Below the pieces are notes generated by a model. It had not been told where the DNA came from. It searched no databases and worked only from the letters and a program-made list of their open reading frames with translations. A DNA stretch of 64,000 nt, taken from positions 28,724,349-28,788,348 of the forward strand of contig CM068586.1 of assembly GCA_035048485.1 (NCBI GenBank). The letters run 5' to 3'. Below are positions 13,420 through 25,800 of the stretch, one piece after another. The stretch is from Pteria penguin (lineage: Eukaryota; Mollusca; Bivalvia; Pterioida; Pteriidae). Position numbers and translations under genes: made by a program. Position 1 is the stretch's first letter. The number at the start of each line of letters is the position of its first letter.

Positions 13420-13689
13420 TTGATTGATTGATTTTTCTTTTACGTCACACCGAATATTTCACGTATATGGTGACGGCATCTGCCTGATGCGGGGCATAAA
13501 AATTTTGACCTTTGCAACGGACCCATCCGAAGCAGTGAGGGATCTTTAACGTGCCATGCATAAGACGACACGGGGCCTCGGTTTTTACTGTCTCATCCGT
13601 AAGAAAGAACACCGGCATGACCAGAGCGGGACTCGAACCCCGGCCTCCCGATCAGGAGTCCGACGCTATACTACTAGGCCACGCCGGCT
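13420..13689 (-). mobile_element. tRNA-derived SINE (full length)
   Basis: Read on the minus strand it starts AGCCGGCGTGGCCTAGTAGT (A-box-like) followed by GGGGTTCGAGTCCCGC (B box), i.e. a tRNA-like head. The body is GATGAGACAGTAAAAACCGA, then GATCCCTCACTGCTTCGG and GCATCAGGCAGATGCCGTCA. The tail is GTGACGTAAAAGAAAAATCAATCAATCAAC. It has the same family architecture as 20331-20520 and 20812-21085. Transcription would be by RNA polymerase III; it has no coding capacity. Confidence 0.9.
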
Positions 13690-13784
13690 TTATTTGGAAA
13701 AAGAGAAATTTAATTGATATCAAGTCGATCATAAATCAGTCAAAATAGATAGTTGCAAATATATTTTTGAGAAAACAAGAATTG

Positions 13785-14600
13785 TCCTGTCGCCATGGGG
13801 CAGACACAAATACTCATATCCCCGAGCCGACAGAATGTTTCTTTGAATATAGCCTTGACTTTGTGGAGATCAGTTCAAGGGCATGACAAAACCCCAGGTG
13901 AGAAGGGGAAGTTGTCGATAGTATGATTGTGCAGTTGCTTTCCTTGAGAGATGTGTGTGTGTGTGTTGTGATGATGTCGAGGAGAGGCCTTTGTTGAAGA
14001 ACTTGTCACACACACACACCTTTAGGTGTCAGGTAAAATTTCAATATATATGGGAAATTGTTGTACGATATTGAAGAGGACTAAAAATTGAGACTAGAAA
14101 CCATTTACTTATATCAATGTTCAGTACACTTGACGTTTGACCCCAAAAATCGATAGAGATCACCCTCGTCCCATGGGGAGTTCATATATGTAATATGGTG
14201 AATCTAAGTGAAAAACGTTACATATAAGAGCCCGGAAATGATGTCGCTTTATCAATGTCCAGTACAATTGACCTTTGAACTTCAAAATCGATAGGGATCA
14301 TCTTCATGCCATGGGAGTATACATGTCCATTATAGTGACTTAAGGTGAAAAGGATAAAACTACAGTGCTCAGAGACCATTTTACTACATCAATGTCCAGT
14401 ACTTGACCTTGACCTTTGACCCCATAATCGATAGGGATCATCCTCATCCCATGGGGAATTTGTATGTATGATATCTTGCCTCTAGATGAATAGAATGATA
14501 CTACAGAGCGCAGAAACCATTTATCTGTATTAATGTCCCGTACACTTGACCTTTGACCTTTTCTACAGACGGACTACAGACCTGATTCCAGTATAACCCC
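13785..14600 (+). repeat. Interspersed repeat with three to four 138-bp internal units
   Basis: GTCCAGTACACTTGACCTTTGACC recurs at about 14119, 14257, 14394 and 14535 (spacing 138, 137 and 141 bp). Each time it is followed by ATCGATAGGGATCATCCTCATCCCATGGGG. Alternating CTTGACC/TTTGACC words are frequent in bivalve repeats. The left flank (TTGTCCTGTCGCCATGGGGC) probably belongs to the same element. No TIRs were found. Confidence 0.65.
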
Positions 14601-15221
14601 CTACAACTTTGTTAAATGATTAAGTAGTTATATAACATTTATCCAAATACCGCAGTGCGACAAGGAAAACTATTCTATAAAACTGAATTTTCTGTTTTTG
14701 TGTTCGTGAAGGGCTTTAACTCGGTCACATTTAGCGAAATGCAGCAAAGCGTAACGGGGTCTGTAAATATTTCTGGGAAATTCACTAGATCATAGTAATC
14801 TCATTTCGCGCCAATCGAGACATAATGATCTTCTTTTATGCCAGTAAAGTTTGTTTAAAATCCATCTAAATGTTTTGTAGGACTTGTCATGACAAGGTTA
14901 ACATTCATAGATAGTTGTCAAGGGTCATGATGAAAATCGTGGAATCAATTGTTGTCTGGTTAACAACCATACAAGGGCTTTTGAAATTTAGACACGATTG
15001 GAAGAATTTGAAAAATTCAGCGACAGGGCTATATAGCTGTTGGCTAATGTATACAACCAGAGTAATCACCCGTCATAGACATCTACACTTTTTTCGCCAA
15101 AATTTGTCGAATTTTGAAGATAATAGACCTAGGGACTAAATAATACCTACATAGATCTACCCAAACGTTATTTGCATGCGAATAATAGTAAAATCTGAAA
15201 ACTCATTGCACTTGTAGCGGG

Positions 15222-16451
15222 TCATGGCTTCAAGGATCGTACAAATGCAATGCATCTTGGGAGATCCATCATTACGATTCCTCCAATAGCACACGTAATA
15301 ATGAATATCCCGATGAATCCAATGCCTTGGCTGGAAACTCGTTTGTCCGGGGCTGAAATCAACTTCCGTTTAGAAGTAGACGTTTCTTTTCGGTTTACTT
15401 TTAAGGCGGATCGAAGTTCATCTAGTAAGTCACGTAATTCCTCCACTGTGTAATTTTTCTTTTCCGCCACAATTGGGTAACAGGGGCATTCACATACCTG
15501 GTCCAAAGGCGCAGTGTTCGATATTGCTGTTGCTGGTGGCGCATCTACTGTATCTAAACAGACGAGAATTATCTTCAAATATTAAAAATACAAAATAATT
15601 TTTAAAATGCAGTAAAATAGAACAATATTAAAAGATAAAATTTAATTCACTTCAGAGGAGACTGCATCAAGCGTTTGCGTATATGTAGTCGTTTTTGCAT
15701 ATTTCCATGTATTTTCGTTGATTTTCAAAATTTATTGGAGTGTTTTAGAATGACTTAGTGTTGTTTTGGTTCAATATTAGACACACGATTTCTGAAAAAG
15801 GAGACACTCATCAGAGAGGATTCTGATATTTTCTTAGTTTCTCGTGTGCTTAAGGAGGTCGGGTGAGAGATACAGGCCCATTTAGGTATCTTGTTTAGAT
15901 TGTTGTCTTACAGACTTCATTCCATTTATTGACAAACAACTTTTCAATGCAATATATTTACAGATACAAAAATATTGATAAACTAGATTTCAGTAGCATA
16001 CATGGGAGGGAGGATGCCCCATTAAATCAATACAAGTAACCACGTACAATCGACAAAATCAAAACACATAATTATATATGCATTACAAGACAACGTTTGC
16101 ATATCATGAATTCACAAATAAGGATAAAACTAAAAATTCCTTTTAAAAACATTAGATTGTTGCGTGGTGTGAAAGCATCACGGATATGTTTACCTATATT
16201 ACACAATTTTCTAACATTACTGAAGATTAGTATCGGCTGGTAGTAGGGGGTAGTTGAATAAAGTATAATTTCCTAGTAATGTGAAAGATTTTATGACAAG
16301 ACAGCTAGGGTAAAATCGATGAAAAGAGTGATAAATAATTAATTACTTACTATAAAAGGAACTAGTCTTAAAGGTGCGGATACAGATTTTGTCAATATGA
16401 TGGGAGGGAGTTAGATTCCATCCCTCCTCCCACTAACCACTGATGTTACTC

Positions 16452-16517
<66 letters not shown>

Positions 16518-19500
16518 TTAGTTGGTTTGTTTTGTTATTGTTTGTTTACGCCAGTCGAAAATTATTGCATCTATACGATGGCGGCACACTTTGTGGTCGA
16601 GCTGTTGTTTTCATCACTGGATCCTTGAGTCACTCCATTTATTTTCATGCTTCTGTGGAGTAATTGTCCATTTATAATTCCTTAAATCCTCTGATGGATG
16701 ACTAATTATTTCTATCATCTAAAGGATGACTGGTTATTTCTGTCATCTGATGGATGACTGCTTATTTCTGTCATCTGATGGATGACTGCTTATTTCTGTC
16801 ATCTGATGGATGACTGGTTATTTCTGTCATCTGATGGATGACTGGTTATTTCTGTCATCTGATGGATGACTGCTTATTTCTGTCATCTGATGGATGACTG
16901 CTTATTTCTGTCATCTGATGGATGACTGGTTATTTCTGTCATCTGATGGATGACTGCTTATTTCTGTTATTTGATGGATGACTGGTTATTTCTGTCATTT
17001 GATGGATGACTGCTTATTTCTGTCATCTAATGGATGACTGATTATTTCTGTCATCTGATGGATGACTGATTATTTCTGTCATCTGATGGATGACTGGTTA
17101 TTTCTGTCATCTGATGGATGACTGCTTATTTCTGTCATCTGATGGATGACTGGTTATTTCTGTCATCTGATGGATGACTGGTTATTTCTGTTATCTGATG
17201 GATGACTGCTTATTTCTGTCATCTGATGGATGACTGCTTATTTCTGTCATCTGATGGATGACTGGTTATTTCTGTCATCTGATGGATGACTGCTTATTTC
17301 TGTCATCTGATGGATGACTGGTTATTTCTGTCATCTGATGGATGACTGCTTATTTCTGTCATCTGATGGATGACTGCTTATTTCTGTCATCTGATGGATG
17401 ACTGCTTATTTCTGTCATCTAATGGATGACTGCTTATTTCTGTTATCTGATGGATGACTGGTTATTTCTGTTATCTGATGGATGCTATTATATCACTTCC
17501 TGATATTAATGACATTCTTATTGAAAATATAAAATGTTAATTTCATTATTTTCTGTTCTGTTTTTATCAATTATAGCCAACTGCTCGAAAATATCTTAAA
17601 AATCAGAACAGCTCGATAACAAATTATTATGGCTTTAAATCCGCAATATCTTTGATGTTCTTTGTGATCTCAATAACCCAAACTGAAGTGGTAAATTTTG
17701 CCGGATATAGAGATCGTTATTACATCTTCGTACATTTAATAAAAAAATTACAATCACCTTGTTCATAAAGATATCTAATTGCAAATGATAAAATTTATTA
17801 TTGAGAGGACATCAAAAATTCATTCATCCGATCTCATTTCCACGTGATTCGTGAACTAACAGTACGAGTCTGCTTTGTGTTTTACATGGTGTCCGATACT
17901 TTAATGAGAAGAGATCCGAAATATATCGAATGTATTATGAGATATGACTTTGCTTTTATCGTAAGCGCTAATGCAAATTTTCATTCTGTAATACTAATAT
18001 TATTGTGCATATGTGATTAAAGCATTTGAATTCACTGAAGAAAGGTACATGGATGAGGTACATGGATGAGGTACATGGATGAAGTACATGTATTCTTCTC
18101 ACGTTAGGCAATAATCATAGCAAAACACAATCTCTTATACAGAGGGCGTTACCCTATTATCCTTTCCCCCTCTGTTATCGGCTCGAAACTGTTCTTACAA
18201 AATTCTTGTAAAACTGGGAAAAATCCCATGTAATGGTATAAATAATAATGGTACACTTACATGGTGCACCAAATGTAAAAGTTTTCCTATTAAAAGGTTT
18301 ATTGAAAATAAGAGGGATTTTCCCAGTTTTACAAGAATCGTGTTAAAAGCAGCTTCGAGACGATAACAGAGGGACAAAAGAGAGTGTAGCGTAGCACCCT
18401 CTGTATAAGAGACCGAGTAAAACAGAATTCAAAACAGTAAGATTTTACTGAGACACTGAAGATAAATCCGAGGGGTAGATATCCCATACAAAGTTATTTG
18501 TCTGGATCTTCCCCGGGTTTGAGAATGAACCCCTTTCTCAAGGAAACCTGCAGATCTGCACTTTTTTTGTCACCTGAATCGACTCAAATGACAGATTAAA
18601 CATCAAAATTGAAAAAAATATATAAAACAATATACTCCACAAATCATTTTTAACATACTAAAACTAACACAGCAATTACAACCAATCTCATCGTTGCCAA
18701 AAATAATTGCAAATCTATGTGTAATAAATACATATAGAAGTTTCATTCATAGGATAACATAAATAAAAAAGTATTATTCATCGAAAATAAATTGCAACTT
18801 CACTGCATGGCGCATGAGTCTAGGATAAGTCATTTATTCTAGTTTTAGAAGATAGTGGAGAGGTTCTCCTATCGGTAATATTACTAATGCACACTAAGAA
18901 ATCAGTCATATTTACACTATTCCTTCAGGAAATGCAGCAAGAATATTTAAATTTCTATTTGAAAAATTATAGTTAATCAACATCCAATTCAAATATGAAT
19001 TGATTTGGTACGATGGAACTTCGTTTGATATTGTAAGTTTGGTTTCTAACATCATACTATACCAGAACAACATCTGGCGTATGGTGGGTGTCAACCAGCA
19101 CATAAATGTAAGTAGTGGTGAAGAGAATCTGAAACTGGAATTAAGACTACACTCTGACGAACCTTCTCATTTGATGAAACGAGGACTCGAATATAGACAC
19201 GACAGAAACGAGAAACTATGGCAGTTCCAACGTAGAGACTATGACGGGTTAACCCACTAGCTTCACCCTCCAAGACCTGTTTGTTTCAGTACTGTAAGAA
19301 GGACATAAACGAATATTCAATATTATCTTACCATTATTGAAGATCCATTGAATCTCCGTTTGAGAACATGAAATCTCTATGGTTTCGAACGTTGCTGGAA
19401 CCGTGTCCGTGTTCAGATCAACAACGACGTATTTACCAACTTCTTCCCCTTTGCCGAGTTGTATTCCTTTCTTCCAGGCAATCCAGAGCCATCTGAATTC

Positions 19501-21566
19501 TGTTTCGTTTAACAATGTCATTCGCGTCTTGGTGTAATTTACTGTTGAGGTGGAGCCTGTACCTTTTATAATAGAGTAATTTTCATTTCTAATGGTGACT
19601 TCGACTTCATAATGTGCCGCTTTCAGTTTTACTATGGCATAGTCCTCTCCCTTGATGAGAAAGACAATTGATGTCCGATCTTCGACAGATATGCCATATT
19701 GCGTCAGGTCTTTTGATGTTCTGCATAATGTACTTAATGTTATATTCTTTCCTAATGAGAAAAATAAATTTAATTAAAGATTGACATTTAGTGGTTAGCA
19801 TAAATTTAGAATTATAAAGCTCTATAAACAATGACTTATTAAGTCGTATGTTCTTACCTTAAAGGGACATAGTCTGAGACTGGAAAATTTTAGCACGAAA
19901 AGGATAAATTACGACAATATCTTATTTTTCCTGTATTACATAAACTTGGTGTTAATTGCAAAATTTAAAACTAAAATCCCTCAATGTTTTCGTAGAATAA
20001 AGGTAATTGAGTCGAATAAAATTCAGTTAGTATCAATTCCCCAAATAAGGCGATGCTCCGCCCATAATCATGCGCGTGCGCGGATATTCACTGTAGAAAA
20101 CAAAAATGGTTCACATGGAGGAATACGAGCACGAGAAAAGCAAAAGTGTGGTTCACATGGAGGAATACGAGCACGAGAAAAGCAAAAGTGTGGTAGAAAA
20201 TAACTATACACAAAATCAGAGGCCAAAAGAAAAAAAAAATGTGGAACAAATGTTAGAATCGAGTAAAGCACGAGTTTCATTGTCACGTGATTTCCTCTGA
20301 CCGACCTTATCAATATTCAAGAAGTTGGCAAGCCGGCGTGGCCTAGTAGTATCGCGTCGGACTCCTGATCGGGAGGCCGGGGTTCGAGTCCCGCTCTGGT
20401 CATGCCGGTGGCACGTAAAAGATCCCTCAAAATTAGTTTGCCCCGCATCAGGCAGATGCCGTCACCATATACGTGAAATATTCGTGGTGTGACGTAAAAC
20501 AAAAATCAATTAATCAATCAAGGAGTTGGCCTGGTTATGTTGCAAATTTAAAACGGGCATATCTCGTTAACGACATCGACTTTGGTAACGATACTTTTTA
20601 CACATCTTAGAAGTTAGATAACATACTAGTAATCGATTGCCGTTTAAGAAATCCGTTTACATTTTTTTTCATACTTTTCCCGACTTCAATCGGACCATGC
20701 TCCTTTAAGTTCTTTGCACGTAAGAGTTGAGAAATACGAAATGCCCCTCATAGCGACCCCCTCCCCCTTTTCCTATATTAAGTCATATGCAACTTACACA
20801 TTCATCTTTGTGAGCCGGTGTGGCCTGGTTGATAAGGTAATCGGCTCGTGATCGAGAGGTCCCGGGTTCGACTCCCTCCCTGGGCACACCAGTGTTCTGT
20901 CTTTCGGATGAGACAGTAAAAACCGAGCTCCCGTGTTACGGTAAGCGTGGCACGTAAAAGATCCCTCACTGCTTCGGGTGGGTTCGTTACAAAGGTCTCA
21001 ATTTTTTTGCCATGCATCAGGCAGATGCCGTCACTATATACGTGAAATAATCGTGGAGTGACGTAAAACAGTGATCAATCAATTATGTTCTTTGCATTTT
21101 CTTTACAATTATGATTGTCTTGAAGGTAAACATTAGTACAATATATTGAAATGAGATGTTTACTCTAATAGTGTAATACAAAGGTTAATTTTTATACATA
21201 TTTACTGTCACGAGAATGCGGACTCTGTCGGTGGCCAATAAGTATATTCATAGCCTCGTTCTCAATATCTGCCTTAAAGAAAAGGCCACATTTTCACAAA
21301 ATTATACCTTACACATCAGCCAGCTAATAACAATACTTTGGTCATTTACTGTCAAAGCTTTTTTTTTGTATTTGAAATATTTTCATACATCTCATTATCA
21401 ATGAGTCAAAGGGAATTGTCTTAGCAAAGTATTATATGTGTGCAGTACCTTGTGTTGAAATTTGATGATCCTATACATGAACATGAAGTATTAAATATAT
21501 TTTCATAAAGCGGATTTTCTGCACTTAAATTGCATATTAGAACAGGGATTAAAGATAATATTGATG

Positions 21567-21599
<33 letters not shown>

Positions 21600-22776
21600 C
21601 AAGCAATTCCTTTACCATGACTAATCACATGTTCATACATAACAATTTTCGGCAACATCAAACATTTGTCGCAGAGGCAATGACAGAGATATTGTGTTAC
21701 AGCATACTGATAATTGTAAGACAATCGGTTTGAATCTAGGGTTCTAGGGGAAGATTCACGTGCATAAAGCTTAAGCATATTGTTAAGATACCTACCACTG
21801 AGTAGTAGCCAAAGGTAGAATACTAAACAAAAGCAGAGGTTGTCGACTATATCGACAATAGAGCAACAACAACCAAAAAAAAAAAAACAACAACAACAAC
21901 AACAACAACATTGATAATAATCATGTTCCCTAGATGTATATTTCAAAAATTAAAAAAGAAGGCAGAAGACATCTGACCAAGCTGTATGACACAAATCACC
22001 AATACATGCAAATTAAAAATGATAATAGTAAAAAATGCTTGATTTCCAGTTTTTTGTTGTTGCTGATTTTGTATGCCTTACCGTTTCTTAATCTTTGAAC
22101 TGAGTTGTCCCCCATCTTATCAAAGCAACACGGATACTCGGTATTAAATGTTTTGCAACTTGTTTGGCATTTTATGTGCCAAAGATCGTAAAATATTATA
22201 CATTATATCTATCAAACCAAATCCAATGAGCAAACATTACCATAAAAGGAAAATTTGGAGGTAGTGGCATCACGTGTGTTTTTGCATAACTTATCTCTTA
22301 TTTTTTTTTACGTGATACATGGATTTGTTTCAAGCATTCCACAGCGAAAAAATGGTCCAATGAAGCTCTGTTGGACTAAGTCCTATGACATCTAAAACAC
22401 ATTAACTAATTGCTTACGAGTATATATGAGGGATGCGGAAGTGTAAAATATTGATTCGCTTATATTTAAAACCATACACTTTGATACACCTGTAACAAAA
22501 TTAAACTCTTTGTTATTCTGCTCATCTCTATAACATCAGTACGAAAGCGACGAACTTGAAATCACATAAAAGTTTTATTTTTTAATAACAAATAATCAAT
22601 GAAATTACTAAAATATTTGAATACCATGGATGATACATTTATATACCTGAGGATTTTTTTTCTAAATCCCGAAAATAATAAAACACTCTCTGAGAATGAA
22701 GTTTTATTGGCCAATAGAATAGGAAATATTAAGCCAATGCAGGAAAATGGAAATTCCATTATAGACTAATAGCCCT

Positions 22777-22872
<96 letters not shown>

Positions 22873-25800
22873 AATTTCAAAGTAGGTCCATGGAGCAAAT
22901 TGTTTATTTATGATGACGAATAATGTCAATCACTTTTGAATGGTATGTCTGGTCAAAATTCTGTCGTCTATTTTATTTTCCGTGTTCCTCAATGATCTTT
23001 TAAGTGACACTACTGGTTCTCTTCGGTGACACTCAAGACACCAACTGTTGTCATGTAACTGGATCCGGACACCGCTTCCCCGCATACGAGACTGAAGAAT
23101 TCCACCGGAAGTGGGTTCTAGATCAATCGATCTGGAACATGGATTTGGCACGGTGTATTACTATGTAATTATTACTATACATATAGAGATAAAAAAAGTT
23201 TTAATTCTTTTTATATTTATATGTTTGTTTACTAACATTGACTGGTTTCATGTTCTTACTATTATTGTTATTAAAATAACTTTCCTATCTGGAACTAATT
23301 TAGCATAGTATTGAAACTAGGACAAAGATGTGTACCGGTAAAGTGTCAGGAATGAAGAAACACTGAAAGGGGGTAGAAAGAGGTTTTATTTGGCGAGAAA
23401 AATAATCAAGAATCACCTCTCGTCCCAGATCGAAAAATATCAGTTTCGGGCGACGTACTCGGTTGTGATTTTGTCGAAGTATGTCACCCTCGACTGATAT
23501 CTTTCGATCTGGGACGAGAGGTGATTCTAGATTCTCATAGTCCTGTCTGTCGTTCGAGACCGTGAAAACGGCAGTCACAGTAGATGTGGCGCGTACACCT
23601 TGCAAAGGTATGTATTTCATTGCAGTACGTTAGATAGATCAATCAATCAAAGAAAGAGCGAATCAATTAATTCTTGTAGAATACTTATGATGCTTAATAG
23701 TTTGGTGTTTAACAGATTTTCTGGTAATAAATGTAACAGGAAAGAGCTGAAATAAAAAATATAATTGTTAGGAGTTTTGCAATTTATTAAGATTTTAAAA
23801 AGGTGGTGAGTGGATTATGTTATTATAATAATGAGCTTTGATGGACTTCTCCTTTATAAGTAATAGAAAGGTATTGATGAAACCTAATATGTAAGAAGTA
23901 CTGAATGTTCCCTACAAATGGTGCTTTTATTTGAGCAGATCTGTCAAGGGATGGATCCAGGTTGAGGCAACATAGACCCCAGAGGATAATTTCCGTCGAC
24001 AAGCAAAATTTCCAGAGCGACTGCTTAGATAATCAAACTGAATTAATCAGAGTGATCTAGAAGGAAGTCTTGAGAAGTGTTTTGTTTTCTTTTTATTCCA
24101 TTCCGAAATCAAATTTTGACACGTGTATGGCATCTTTTTGGATTCTGAATTTTGGCATATTTTCATTCGTTTTTTTATGATGTGATGTTGTTTTTGGTTA
24201 AATTTTTAAATAATGGAAAGGATACTTTCGTAAGAGAACTTTCTGATACTTTCCAGGTTTCTTACATTTGGGCCTCTTGTCTACGTCACGCCGTGAGATA
24301 TTAAACTGCATGAATTTTAGTTTGTGACTTTCTTCCGTCGAATTCAAGTCTAGCAAATTTTCCTTCGTAATAGATACGAGAGTATTATACAGAGTTGGCG
24401 TTGCTTTTGAATGTCTGTTAAATATCATTAGTGGATGACAGTTGTACGAATTGACATAGGACGTATGATTTTAATTTGTTTAGTTTTTAGGATATAAGTA
24501 GAGATACAGAAAATCTCAAGGGATTCTACAAGAAGTCTAAGTGATTCAGTACATCGATAACATTGATGCCTTTGATGTTTTCACATCTATTGATTAATTT
24601 GCCCTTGGGAAATTAGAAAACATGCCATAAAGTGACTTCAATGACAACAAGAAATTATCAAAAAAAAAAAACAAAAAAAAAAAAAAAAAAAAAAAGAAAA
24701 AAAAAGGAAAAGAAAAAAAATGCAACGTATAAACTTACTTCTGTGTCTAATGTAACTCGGTCATTCATGTCAACGAGTTTTCTCGACAAAATTAAGGTTA
24801 AGATAAAATTAGAAGCAAACACTCGCCTAACTTATTCTTATTATTTGTCGAAAATGTATTCGTCAAAATTTCTCCAAATCATTCGCACATATTCGGAAAC
24901 GTTCAAATGAACAGAAAATAAATTTTTGATGGGGAATCTACATTGTCAGTATCTTGAACTTTCTTTGATGGGAAACTGTATCACAATCAAGTAAATCAAT
25001 TGGTAGAATGGTTTTTGCCAATGTATGCATGGAAAAGTTATGCAATTATAATTATTCGATCACATAACGGCCTCATGCAAAGCTTGGGACTATTAATTCA
25101 TATCCATATTCCAAATACATGTAGATCTATATATTTATGAAACAATATTTGATTTTCTTTTCCTCCATAGACTTCCGAGTACGGTCTGTTTGCCTGTCTG
25201 TCTGTCTGTCTGTATGTATGTTATGTGTGTGTGTGTGTAGATAGGTAGGGAGGTATGCACGTACGTATGTATATTGGTTTCTATGTAAGTGTGTATCTAT
25301 TAATATATGTATGTATGAATGGATGGATGACTGGGCGGACGGGAGGATGGGGTAGATGAATAGATGTACATATGCATTACAGGTGACTGCTAGAAAAATT
25401 CTGCATTTGAATCGTGATAGATAGACAGATGTTTAATTAATCTTTCTTCTGTGATCAGGTTATTGAGTTTCTTGCATAATTTTGAATACATACTTTCATT
25501 CAGCAGTGAGAAATCCTACCAGAGAATCAAGATCGACAACAATAAAAAATAGCAGAGAACAATCAAATATAGAACATATTAAAGCACACACTAATGGCGG
25601 TGCCAACATAAAAAAGTGACATTCTTAAAGAAATGTGCTTAACCGTTTCCAATACATACATTATCACGTATCATTCATTTTACTGAGTTAATGAAACCAT
25701 TTAAGTACTTGTCTTACACAATTCAAATAGGTTGCAAATATTGACAAGAAGGTCGAGCAGTTTTCACCTATAATAAAGTACATGTGGTAAAAATCTGAAA

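Larger units (their letters stand above)
15554..19331 (-). other. Second intron of the FAMeT-domain gene
   Basis: A 3.8-kb phase-1 intron. It contains a relic of the GGCCTCTTGT-type element near 15850-15895, a GA microsatellite, the 28-bp minisatellite, a 15-bp repeat (GGTACATGGATGAGG, about four copies at 18044-18090) and a foldback MITE. The open frames at 18.9-19.27 kb have no splice support. Confidence 0.6.

Noticed and set aside
13600..13690. tRNA gene
   Set aside because: The A- and B-box-like words belong to the tRNA-derived head of a SINE, continuous with its body and tail; no proper cloverleaf gene is isolated here. The same applies at 20331 and 20812.
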